The notes below the pieces were generated by a model. It was not told the origin of the DNA. It searched no databases and worked only from the letters and a program-made list of their open reading frames with translations. The position numbers were made by a program, and so were the translations under genes. A DNA stretch of 64,000 bases. It comes from an uncultured Clostridia bacterium. GTDB lineage: Bacteria; Bacillota; Clostridia; TANB77; CAG-508. Location of the stretch: positions 62,001-126,000 of the forward strand of contig CAKPIG010000001.1 of NCBI GenBank assembly GCA_934162255.1, given 5' to 3'. Below, one piece after another: positions 1-7,572 of the stretch; position 1 is the first letter of the stretch, and the number at the start of each line of letters is the position of its first letter.

Positions 1-404
1 AAATGCAATATAGTGTAAATCTAATAAAGCCAATTATAGAGCAGATGAAAAAAGTAATCGAAGAAGAAAATTTCCATTTAGAAGGAACAAATAGACTTTT
101 TGAATTACCAGAATTTAATAGTTTAGAAGTAGCAAAAAACTTTGTAAATATTTTAGATGAAAAAGATTTAATGACAGATATGTTAAACTCCGGATTTGCA
201 AAAGATATAAATGTATATATAGGAGAAGAAAATGACAAAGAAGAACTAAAAGACTTTAGTGTAGTAACATTTAAACACAGAATAGGAAATAAAGATTTGG
301 GAACAATTGGAATAATAGGACCAAAAAGAATGGATTATGCAAAAGTAATATCTGTAATGAAATATATTAGTAAAAAATTAAATGATAAAGATAATAAAGA
401 ATAG
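1..404 (+). CDS. hrcA: Heat-inducible transcription repressor HrcA, C-terminal part (5' truncated by window edge)
   Basis: About 133 C-terminal residues of HrcA, the repressor that binds CIRCE operators upstream of chaperone operons. The reading frame is open to the window edge, so the ATG at base 3 is an internal Met and the DNA-binding N-terminus lies outside. The family signature is the final segment, with GTIGIIGPKRMDYAKVI followed by a last helix. The gene is followed 14 bases later by grpE, the usual hrcA-grpE-dnaK-dnaJ order, so it probably autoregulates this operon. The CIRCE element expected upstream of hrcA is not in the window. Confidence 0.93.
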   Translation, partial: MQYSVNLIKPIIEQMKKVIEEENFHLEGTNRLFELPEFNSLEVAKNFVNILDEKDLMTDMLNSGFAKDINVYIGEENDKEELKDFSVVTFKHRIGNKDLGTIGIIGPKRMDYAKVISVMKYISKKLNDKDNKE

Positions 405-418
405 AAAGAAGGCTGAAT

Positions 419-922
419 ATGGAAGAAGAAAAAAAAGACCAAAATGAAAAAGTTGAAAAAGAAAAGGTTGAAAAAAAAGAAGATTGTATAATAGACCCAG
501 TTCAACACGAATTAGATGAACTCAATGACAGATATAAAAGGTTATTTGCAGAGTTTGAAAATTATAAGAAAAGAAGCTTAAAGGAAAGAGAAAGTCTATA
601 TAACTCAATATTAGGAGATGTTGTAGAAGTATTCTTACCAATAGTAGATAATTTAGAAAATGCATTAAAAGTAGAAACAAAAGATGAAGAATATAAAAAG
701 GGTGTAGAACTTGTATTAAAACAATTTAAAGAAATACTAAAATCAAAAGGTGTAGAAGAAATACCAGCAATTGGAGAAACATTTGACCCAAGCTTACATG
801 AAGCAATAAGTACTGTTCAAGATTCAAATAGAAATGCACAAGAAATTGTGCAAGAATACAGAAAAGGCTATAAAATAGGCTCAAGGGTTATACGTCATTC
901 AATGGTTGTAGTGGCTAATTAA
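419..922 (+). CDS. grpE: Nucleotide exchange factor GrpE
   Basis: GrpE, 167 residues, the cofactor that releases ADP from DnaK. The N-terminus is a charged Lys/Glu-rich segment of about 30 residues, followed by the long dimerisation coiled coil (DELNDRYKRLFAEFENYKKR) and the C-terminal beta domain that holds the family signature (roughly residues 115-165, ending GYKIGSRVIRHSMVVV). Length is normal. It lies between hrcA and dnaK. Its stop codon is inside the left arm of a large inverted repeat (916-1042), so the 210-base gap to dnaK is not an ordinary operon spacer. Confidence 0.97.
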   Translation: MEEEKKDQNEKVEKEKVEKKEDCIIDPVQHELDELNDRYKRLFAEFENYKKRSLKERESLYNSILGDVVEVFLPIVDNLENALKVETKDEEYKKGVELVLKQFKEILKSKGVEEIPAIGETFDPSLHEAISTVQDSNRNAQEIVQEYRKGYKIGSRVIRHSMVVVAN

Positions 923-1042
923 CATTAAAAACACTAATCTGCACATTTTCAATATCTATTGTAAACATCGACGTACCAACGTACGCCTTCTGCTTACAAT
1001 AACTATCAAAAATGCACATCTCAGCACTTTTAATGTTAATTA
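916..1042 (-). repeat. 127-bp long inverted repeat with internal small hairpin (MITE-like or structured RNA)
   Basis: Left arm 916-964 and right arm 994-1042 (49 bases each) are inverted copies around a 29-base centre. The ends match perfectly (TAATTAACATTAAAA). In the inner 46 aligned positions there are 12 differences. Nine of these are transitions that would be G-U pairs in RNA read from the - strand, and none would be G-U pairs on the + strand. The centre also folds (CGTAC, loop, GTACG), with one further G-U pair on the - strand only. I see no transposase and no second copy in the window. The start or stop of any transcript is not evident. Could be a mobile palindromic element or an antisense/structured RNA. 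Confidence 0.75.
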
Positions 1043-1079
1043 AAATAAATAAATAGTTATTAAATTTAAAAATTATATA

Positions 1080-1110
1080 AGTCATACACAATGAAATGTG
1101 TTAAATGACT
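1080..1110 (+). promoter_or_regulatory. Possible leader hairpin before dnaK
   Basis: AGTCATACACA (1080-1090) and TGTGT plus ATGACT (1097-1101, 1105-1110) can pair with a three-base bulge, six bases in the loop. It lies just upstream of the dnaK Shine-Dalgarno region (about 1117-1123). Function unknown; it could stabilise the dnaK mRNA end after processing. Confidence 0.35.
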
Positions 1111-1132
1111 AAAAGAAAGGAAGTAAATTAAA

Positions 1133-2965
1133 ATGGGAAAAATAATAGGAATTGACTTAGGAACAACAAATTCATGTGTAGCAGTAATGGAAGGAGGAGA
1201 ACCAGTAGTAATACCAAACGCAGAAGGAAACAGAACAACACCATCTGTAGTTGCATTCTCTAAAAACGGAGAAAGACTAGTAGGACAAATAGCAAAACGT
1301 CAAGCTGTAACAAATCCAGAAAATACTGTAATATCAATAAAAAGAAAAATGGGAACAAACGAAAAAGTAGATATAGAAGGAGATAAATTCTCACCACAAG
1401 AAATATCAGCAATGATATTACAAAAATTAAAATCAGATGCTGAAAATTATCTTGGACAAAAAGTAACACAAGCAGTTATAACAGTACCAGCGTATTTCAG
1501 TGATAGTCAAAGACAAGCAACAAAAGATGCAGGAAAAATAGCAGGGCTAGAAGTATTAAGAATTATAAATGAACCAACAGCTGCAGCACTTGCATATGGA
1601 ATGGATAAAGAACAAGATCAAAAAATTATGATATATGACTTAGGTGGAGGAACATTTGATGTGTCTATACTAGACATTGGTGATGGTGTATTCGAAGTAT
1701 TAGCAACAAATGGTAATACACACTTAGGTGGAGATGACTTTGATGAAGCAATTATTAAATATTTAGTAGATGAATTCAAAAAATCAAATGGAATTGATTT
1801 ATCAACAGATAAAATGGCAATGCAAAGATTAAAAGAAGCTGCTGAAAAAGCTAAAATTGAATTATCAGGTGTTCAACAAACACAAATCAATTTACCATTT
1901 ATAACAGCAGATGCAACAGGACCAAAACACTTAGATGTAACACTAACAAGATCAAAATTTGAAGAATTAATCCATGACTTAGTAGAAGCAACAGCAGGAC
2001 CTGTAAATCAAGCACTAAAAGATGCTGGATTATCAGCAAACGATATTCATAAAGTATTATTAGTAGGTGGTTCTACAAGAGTTCCAGCAGTTCAAGAAGT
2101 AGTAAAAAGAATTACAGGAAAAGAACCAGATAAAGGAATAAACCCAGATGAATGTGTTGCTATAGGTGCAGCAATTCAAGGTGGTGTATTATCAGGAGAT
2201 GTAAAAGACTTAGTATTACTAGATGTAACACCATTATCATTAGGAATTGAAACATATGGTGGGGTATTCACAAAATTAATTGAAAGAAATACAACAATAC
2301 CAACAAAAAAATCACAAATCTTCTCTACAGCTGCAGATGGTCAAACATCAGTAGAAGTTCATGTTCTACAAGGAGAGAGAGAAATGGCTGCATATAACAA
2401 AACATTAGGAAGATTCCAATTAACAGGAATTCCAGCAGCTCCAAGAGGAGTACCACAAATCGAAGTAACATTTGATATAGATGCAAATGGTATAGTACAT
2501 GTATCTGCAAAAGATATGGCAACAGGAAATGAACAAAATGTAGCAATAACAGCATCAACAAACTTAACAGATGAAGATATTGATAAAGCTGTTAAAGATG
2601 CAGAAGCACATGCTGAAGAAGATAAAAAGAAAAAAGAAGAAATTGAAGTTAAAAATAATGCAGAAAGTTTAGTATATAATAGTGAAAAAACATTAGGAGA
2701 ATTAGGAGACAAGATTAGTGGAGAAGAAAAAGCTAAAATTGAAGCCGAAATTGAATCTACTAAAAAAGCACTTGAATCAAATAATACAGAGAGCATAAAA
2801 GAAGCTACAGAAAAATTGACAAAAGTATTCTATGAAATGTCTGAACAATTATACAAAAATGCTAATCCAAATGATGCAGCAAATACAGGAACAGAAGAAA
2901 ATAACGGAAATGATGGAAATGCATATGATGCAGATTATAAAGTAGAAGATGATGACAATAAATAA
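1133..2965 (+). CDS. dnaK: Chaperone protein DnaK (Hsp70)
   Basis: DnaK, 610 residues, ATP-driven Hsp70 chaperone of the cytoplasm. The N-terminal ATPase domain opens with GIDLGTTNSCVAVMEGG and has the second phosphate motif IYDLGGGTFDVSIL (about residue 170) and the third signature LLVGGSTRVPAV (about 305). The substrate-binding domain follows (linker DVTPLSLGIETYGG at about 365), then the helical lid and an Asn/Asp-rich tail ending in EDDDNK. Start ATG is preceded by AGAAAGGAAG. Partner genes grpE and dnaJ flank it. Length is that of Firmicute DnaK. Confidence 0.99.
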   Translation: MGKIIGIDLGTTNSCVAVMEGGEPVVIPNAEGNRTTPSVVAFSKNGERLVGQIAKRQAVTNPENTVISIKRKMGTNEKVDIEGDKFSPQEISAMILQKLKSDAENYLGQKVTQAVITVPAYFSDSQRQATKDAGKIAGLEVLRIINEPTAAALAYGMDKEQDQKIMIYDLGGGTFDVSILDIGDGVFEVLATNGNTHLGGDDFDEAIIKYLVDEFKKSNGIDLSTDKMAMQRLKEAAEKAKIELSGVQQTQINLPFITADATGPKHLDVTLTRSKFEELIHDLVEATAGPVNQALKDAGLSANDIHKVLLVGGSTRVPAVQEVVKRITGKEPDKGINPDECVAIGAAIQGGVLSGDVKDLVLLDVTPLSLGIETYGGVFTKLIERNTTIPTKKSQIFSTAADGQTSVEVHVLQGEREMAAYNKTLGRFQLTGIPAAPRGVPQIEVTFDIDANGIVHVSAKDMATGNEQNVAITASTNLTDEDIDKAVKDAEAHAEEDKKKKEEIEVKNNAESLVYNSEKTLGELGDKISGEEKAKIEAEIESTKKALESNNTESIKEATEKLTKVFYEMSEQLYKNANPNDAANTGTEENNGNDGNAYDADYKVEDDDNK

Positions 2966-2972
2966 TTACAAC

Positions 2973-2993
2973 GGGCGAGTTTAATACTCGCCC
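2973..2993 (+). promoter_or_regulatory. Intercistronic hairpin between dnaK and dnaJ
   Basis: GGGCGAGT and ACTCGCCC pair perfectly around TTAAT, the most GC-rich stretch nearby. No T-run follows, so it is more likely an mRNA stability or processing element than a terminator. dnaJ starts 24 bases later behind AAAAAGGAG. Confidence 0.6.
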
Positions 2994-3017
2994 AATTTAT
3001 GAAAAAGGAGCAAGAAA

Positions 3018-4190
3018 ATGGCAGGAAAAAGAGATTATTATGAAGTCTTAGGAGTAAATAAAAATGCGACAGATGAAGAATTAAAAAAAGCATATAGAAA
3101 GCTCGCAAAAAAATATCATCCAGATGCCAATCCAGATAATAAAGAAGAAGCAGAAGCAAAATTTAAAGAAGTAAATGAAGCATATGAGACATTGTCAGAT
3201 GCTCAAAAAAGAAAAATGTATGACCAATTTGGGCCTGATGGACCTCAATTTGGAGGAGGTGCAGGAGGACCATTTGGCGGTTTTGGTGGTGGAAATTATT
3301 ATTCATATACATCATCAGGATTTGATGGTTTTTCTGACTTTGGAGGATTTGAAGATATATTCTCAACAATATTTGGAGGAGGAGCAAGAAGCAGACAACA
3401 GCAGACTAGAAGAAATGGTCCAAGAAAAGGTGCAGATCTTAATTTAAACATGGACATAACTTTCCAAGAATCGTTTTTAGGTGTAGAAAAAGAAATTGTA
3501 ATAACAAGACCAGAAACTTGTGAAGTTTGTCATGGAACAGGTGCAAAGCCAGGAACAACAGTAACAAAATGTCCTACTTGCCATGGAACAGGAACTGTAA
3601 AACAAGTTCAAAATACAATATTAGGACAGATACAAACAAGTAGAACTTGTACAGATTGCCATGGAACAGGAGAAGTTATAAAAGAACCATGCGAGTATTG
3701 TAAAGGTAAAGGAACTGTAAGAAAACAACCTAGAATAAAAGTTAAAATTCCTGCAGGAATAGATAATAATCAAACAGTAGTACTAAAAGAACAAGGAGAA
3801 CCTGGAGAAAAAGGTGGACCTAAAGGAGACTTATACATAACAGTAAGAATCAAAAAAAGCAATATATTCACAAGAGATGGAACAACTGTAATGTGTGAAG
3901 TACCTATAACTATAACACAAGCAACTTTAGGAGCAGAATTAGAAATTCCTATGGTTGATGGAAGCAAAGAAAAAGTTACTATTCCAGAAGGAACACAAAC
4001 AGGAACAAGATTCACAATAAGAGAAAGAGGATTTAAATCGTTAAATTCTAATTCAAGGGGAAACTTTGTGTTTACAGTAATAGTTCAAACTCCAAAAAGA
4101 CTAAACAAAGAGCAAAGAGAACTATTAGAAAAATTGGCTAAAACAATGAATGAACAGCCACCTATAAAGAAAAAAGGAATATTTGGATAA
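3018..4190 (+). CDS. dnaJ: Chaperone protein DnaJ (Hsp40)
   Basis: DnaJ, 390 residues, the J-domain partner that delivers substrates to DnaK and stimulates its ATPase. Domains in order: J domain with the HPD motif (KKYHPDANPDN, about residue 35), Gly/Phe-rich linker (about 75-120), four CxxCxGxG zinc repeats (about 170-235, such as CEVCHGTG and CPTCHGTG), and the C-terminal substrate-binding domains. Last gene of the heat-shock operon, followed at once by a strong terminator. Confidence 0.99.
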   Translation: MAGKRDYYEVLGVNKNATDEELKKAYRKLAKKYHPDANPDNKEEAEAKFKEVNEAYETLSDAQKRKMYDQFGPDGPQFGGGAGGPFGGFGGGNYYSYTSSGFDGFSDFGGFEDIFSTIFGGGARSRQQQTRRNGPRKGADLNLNMDITFQESFLGVEKEIVITRPETCEVCHGTGAKPGTTVTKCPTCHGTGTVKQVQNTILGQIQTSRTCTDCHGTGEVIKEPCEYCKGKGTVRKQPRIKVKIPAGIDNNQTVVLKEQGEPGEKGGPKGDLYITVRIKKSNIFTRDGTTVMCEVPITITQATLGAELEIPMVDGSKEKVTIPEGTQTGTRFTIRERGFKSLNSNSRGNFVFTVIVQTPKRLNKEQRELLEKLAKTMNEQPPIKKKGIFG

Positions 4191-4216
4191 AACCGGAATT
4201 AAACTCCGGTTTTTAT
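4191..4216 (+). terminator. Intrinsic terminator after dnaJ
   Basis: AACCGGA and TCCGGTT form a seven-base stem around a short A/T loop, followed by TTTTTATTTT. It starts at the last base of the dnaJ stop codon and closes the hrcA-dnaJ operon. Confidence 0.9.
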
Positions 4217-4228
4217 TTTGCAAAACTC

Positions 4229-4257
4229 TTTATTTTTTTGTTAAAATATAGTATAAT
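4229..4257 (+). promoter_or_regulatory. Putative promoter of trpS
   Basis: A consensus -10 TATAAT at 4252-4257 lies 54 bases before the trpS start. The -35 is weak (TTTATT at 17 bases spacing). The short leader leaves no room for a tryptophan T-box. Confidence 0.45.
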
Positions 4258-4310
4258 AGATGATGTAAAAATACGGAAAAAACAATATATCAAAAAAGAG
4301 GGAGAAAACA

Positions 4311-5324
4311 ATGGAAAAAAAGAGAATATTAACAGGAGATAGACCAACAGGAAGATTACACATTGGCCATTATTTTGGGTCATTAAAAAATAGAGTTGAA
4401 TTGCAAGAAAGTGGTAAATACGATCAATATATATTAGTAGCAGATGTTCAAGCATTAACAGATAATTTTAACAATCCAGAAAAAGTAAGAAAAAATGTAA
4501 GAGAAGTAGTAATTGATTATTTATCAGTAGGAATAGATCCAGAAAAGACTACTATTTATATACAATCTATGATACCTGAAACAGCCGAATTAACAGTATA
4601 TTATTCAAATCTAGTAACAATAGCAAGACTACAAAGAAATCCAACTGTAAAAACAGAAATTGCACAAAAAAGAGATATATTTGGAGAAAGTGTAACATAT
4701 GGATTTTTAGGATATCCTGTAAGTCAAGCTGCAGATATAACTACATTTGAAGGAGAATTAGTACCAGTTGGAGAAGACCAATTGCCATTAATTGAACAAT
4801 GTAGAGAAATTGTAAGAAAATTTAACAGCATATATGGAGAAGTATTAACAGAACCAAAAGCAGTACTTTCAAACCAAAAAAGAATAAAAGGATTAGATGG
4901 AAATGAAAAAATGGGTAAATCATTAGGAAATGCAATTTATCTATCAGATTCTGAAGAAGAAGTAAATAAAAAAGTAATGAGTGCTGTAACTGATCCAGGA
5001 AGAATAAAAAAAGATGACTTAGGAAATCCTGATATATGTATGGTAGCATATTATCATAATTTATTTAGCACAGAGGATGAAGTAAAAACAGTGTGTGAAG
5101 AGTGTAGAGCAGGAAAAAGAGGCTGTGTTGCTTGTAAAAAACAATTAGCACAAAATATAAATAAAACATTAAACCCAATAAGAGAAAAAAGAAAATATTA
5201 TGAAGAACATCCTGAATTAGTTGATGAAATATTAATAAAGGGAACAGAAAAAGCAAGAAAGACAGCAAAAGAAACAATGAAAAAGATTAAGAAAGCAATG
5301 AAATTAGATTATTTTGAAGAATAA
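4311..5324 (+). CDS. trpS: Tryptophan--tRNA ligase
   Basis: TrpRS, 337 residues, class I aminoacyl-tRNA synthetase charging tRNA-Trp. Sequence signs are the HIGH motif in RLHIGHYFGS (residues 17-20) and the KMSKS equivalent EKMGKSLGN (about residue 200). A Cys-rich patch, CEECRAGKRGCVACKK (about residues 263-278), could bind a metal. It has its own promoter and RBS (GAGGGAGAA) and is followed closely by obgE. The only tRNA gene in this window, at 36219-36293, is tRNA-Trp, its substrate. Confidence 0.97.
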   Translation: MEKKRILTGDRPTGRLHIGHYFGSLKNRVELQESGKYDQYILVADVQALTDNFNNPEKVRKNVREVVIDYLSVGIDPEKTTIYIQSMIPETAELTVYYSNLVTIARLQRNPTVKTEIAQKRDIFGESVTYGFLGYPVSQAADITTFEGELVPVGEDQLPLIEQCREIVRKFNSIYGEVLTEPKAVLSNQKRIKGLDGNEKMGKSLGNAIYLSDSEEEVNKKVMSAVTDPGRIKKDDLGNPDICMVAYYHNLFSTEDEVKTVCEECRAGKRGCVACKKQLAQNINKTLNPIREKRKYYEEHPELVDEILIKGTEKARKTAKETMKKIKKAMKLDYFEE

Positions 5325-5341
5325 GAGAAAGGAAATAAGTA

Positions 5342-6616
5342 ATGTTTACAGACTATGCAAAAATAATAATAAAGTCAGGAAATGGTGGAGATGGAGCAGT
5401 AACATTTAGAAGAGAAAAATATGTAGCAGCAGGAGGACCAGACGGAGGAGATGGCGGAAGAGGTGGAAGCATATATTTTAGAGTTGATCCAAATGCAAAT
5501 ACATTGATTGATTTTAGATATAACAAAAAGTTTAAGGCACAAAATGGAGAAAATGGTAGTGGTGCAAATAAATTCGGAAAATCAGGAGAAGACTTATATA
5601 TAAATGTTCCAATAGGAACAATAATAAAAGATGCAAAAACGGGAAAAGTAGTAGCAGACCTTTCAAAAGAAGGACAAGTAGAACTTGTACTAAAAGGAGG
5701 AAGAGGTGGAAAAGGGAATTCACACTTTGCAACAGCTACAAGACAAGTTCCAAGATTTGCTCAAGCAGGTGAAGATGGAGAAGAAAAAGAAGTGATTTTA
5801 GAATTAAAATTATTAGCAGATGTGGGGCTACTTGGTTTTCCAAATGTAGGAAAATCAACATTTTTATCTGTCGTAACAGATGCAAAACCTAAAATTGCCA
5901 ATTATCATTTTACAACAATAGAACCTAATCTAGGAGTAGTAAAAACAAAAAGAGGAGATAGTTTTGTAATTGCAGATATACCAGGAATTATTGAAGGTGC
6001 GAGTGAAGGAATAGGATTAGGAATACAATTTTTAAGACATGTAGAAAGAACGAGACTATTATTACATGTAGTAGATGTATCTGGAATTGAAGGAAGAAAT
6101 CCTGTTGAAGATTTTAAAACAATAAATGAAGAACTAAAAAAATACAGTGAAAAACTAAGTACAAGAAAGCAAATAATAGTTGCAAATAAAATTGATATAA
6201 TGCAAGATGATGCAGGATATAAAGAATTAGAAAAATTAGCAAAAAAAGAAAATTTAGAAATATATAAAATTTCAGGAGCTACAGGAGAAGGAATAGCAGA
6301 ACTTCTAGATAGAGTGGCAGAAGTATTAAAAACTTTACCAAAAGAAGAACTTGTAGAAACAGAAGAAAAGGTTGTATACACATTAGAAGATGAAGAAGAG
6401 CAATTTACAGTGAGAAAAGAAAATGATGTGTTTATAGTAGAAGGAAAAGCAGTAAATAGATTAATGGGAAGAATAAATATAGATGATAATGAATCAATGT
6501 ATTACTTCCAAAGAAAGCTTCAAGAAACTGGAATAGAAGATGAATTAAAAAGACAAGGAATACAAGAAGGTGATTTAGTAAAAATGCTAAATTGGACATT
6601 TGAGTGGTATCAATAA
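5342..6616 (+). CDS. obgE: GTPase Obg (CgtA)
   Basis: Obg, 424 residues, a ribosome-associated GTPase involved in 50S assembly and stress and sporulation control. The Gly-rich Obg fold fills residues 1-158 (repeated GGxGG patterns such as GGDGGRGG). The G domain follows with G1 GFPNVGKST (about 166), G3 DIPGIIEGA and G4 NKID. The C-terminal OCT domain, seen in Firmicute Obg, spans about 350-424. It follows trpS by 17 bases and is probably cotranscribed with it. Confidence 0.98.
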   Translation: MFTDYAKIIIKSGNGGDGAVTFRREKYVAAGGPDGGDGGRGGSIYFRVDPNANTLIDFRYNKKFKAQNGENGSGANKFGKSGEDLYINVPIGTIIKDAKTGKVVADLSKEGQVELVLKGGRGGKGNSHFATATRQVPRFAQAGEDGEEKEVILELKLLADVGLLGFPNVGKSTFLSVVTDAKPKIANYHFTTIEPNLGVVKTKRGDSFVIADIPGIIEGASEGIGLGIQFLRHVERTRLLLHVVDVSGIEGRNPVEDFKTINEELKKYSEKLSTRKQIIVANKIDIMQDDAGYKELEKLAKKENLEIYKISGATGEGIAELLDRVAEVLKTLPKEELVETEEKVVYTLEDEEEQFTVRKENDVFIVEGKAVNRLMGRINIDDNESMYYFQRKLQETGIEDELKRQGIQEGDLVKMLNWTFEWYQ

Positions 6617-6638
6617 TATAAGGTAGAAAGGAACAATA

Positions 6639-7490
6639 ATGCAAGAATTACTAGAGATTATAGAAGAAACAGTATTAGACAGTATAAAGTTATTACCGTT
6701 TCTATTTGTAACATATCTAATAATGGAATATATAGAACATAAAACAACTGATAAAGTAAAATCAGCAATAAAAAAATCAGGGAAGTTTGGACCAATAATA
6801 GGTGCAATTGTAGGAATATTTCCACAATGTGGATTTTCTGTATCAGCAACCAATTTATATGCTGCAAAAGTAATAACGATGGGAACATTAATATCAGTAT
6901 ATTTGGCAACATCTGATGAAATGCTTCCAATAATGCTTACAGAATCAGTTCCTATAACAACGATATTAATAATATTAGGTATAAAATTAATCATTGGAAT
7001 TATAGCAGGAATGATAATAGATTTCATATTAAGAAAAATAAAAAAAGAGGAAGTAGAAGAACAAATTGAAGAACTATGTGAAAAAAACCATTGCCATTGT
7101 GAAGAAGGAATTGTAAAGTCTGCAGCAAAACATGCAATAAATATATTAATATTCATTGCTGTAGTAACATTTATAATTAATATAGGAATTAACATTATAG
7201 GAAAAGATGTAATAGCAGGATTTATGAGCCAAAATTTTATATTGGGTCCAATAGTAGCTGGAATAATTGGTCTAATTCCAAATTGTGCATCATCAGTTAT
7301 TTTAACAGAACTATTCATAGAGAAGATAATAACAATGCCAGTTCTAATATCAGGAGTTGCTGTAAATGCAGGAGTTGGATTGATTGTATTGTTTAAAACA
7401 AATAAAAACATTAAAGAAAATATAAAGATTGTAAGTTTATTATACATTATAGGGGTAATATCAGGACTAATATTAGAAATAATCTTATAA
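6639..7490 (+). CDS. ArsP_2-type putative heavy-metal exporter membrane protein
   Basis: 283 residues, with about eight to ten hydrophobic segments in two similar halves. Each half has a conserved polar patch, FPQCGFSVSATNLYAAK near residue 65 and LIPNCASSVILTELFIE near residue 210. These are typical of the ArsP_2 family, annotated as putative 10-TM metal or organoarsenical efflux proteins. A central cytoplasmic loop carries ELCEKNHCHCEEG, a Cys/His cluster that could bind metal. Family assignment is from memory of the motif; the substrate is unknown. It follows obgE by 22 bases, likely in the same transcript. Confidence 0.72.
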   Translation: MQELLEIIEETVLDSIKLLPFLFVTYLIMEYIEHKTTDKVKSAIKKSGKFGPIIGAIVGIFPQCGFSVSATNLYAAKVITMGTLISVYLATSDEMLPIMLTESVPITTILIILGIKLIIGIIAGMIIDFILRKIKKEEVEEQIEELCEKNHCHCEEGIVKSAAKHAINILIFIAVVTFIINIGINIIGKDVIAGFMSQNFILGPIVAGIIGLIPNCASSVILTELFIEKIITMPVLISGVAVNAGVGLIVLFKTNKNIKENIKIVSLLYIIGVISGLILEIIL

Positions 7491-7505
7491 AATTGTCAAA
7501 AAAGC

Positions 7506-7534
7506 TTGTAATTTTAGTGCTTTTATAGGATAAT
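7506..7534 (+). promoter_or_regulatory. Putative promoter of the VirD4-like gene
   Basis: TTGTAA (7506-7511), 17-base spacer, GATAAT (7529-7534). The distance to the chosen start at 7573 is 38 bases. Confidence 0.55.
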
Positions 7535-7572
7535 ATATATATGAATTGAATATGAAAATGAAAGGAAAAATG

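Noticed and set aside
1260..2796. Several long - strand frames within dnaK, and similar ones within other genes
   Set aside because: They are shadows of A-rich coding strands, rich in Leu/Phe/Ser, with no RBS or family motifs.
4258..4310. Tryptophan T-box before trpS
   Set aside because: The leader is too short and has no T-box sequence.
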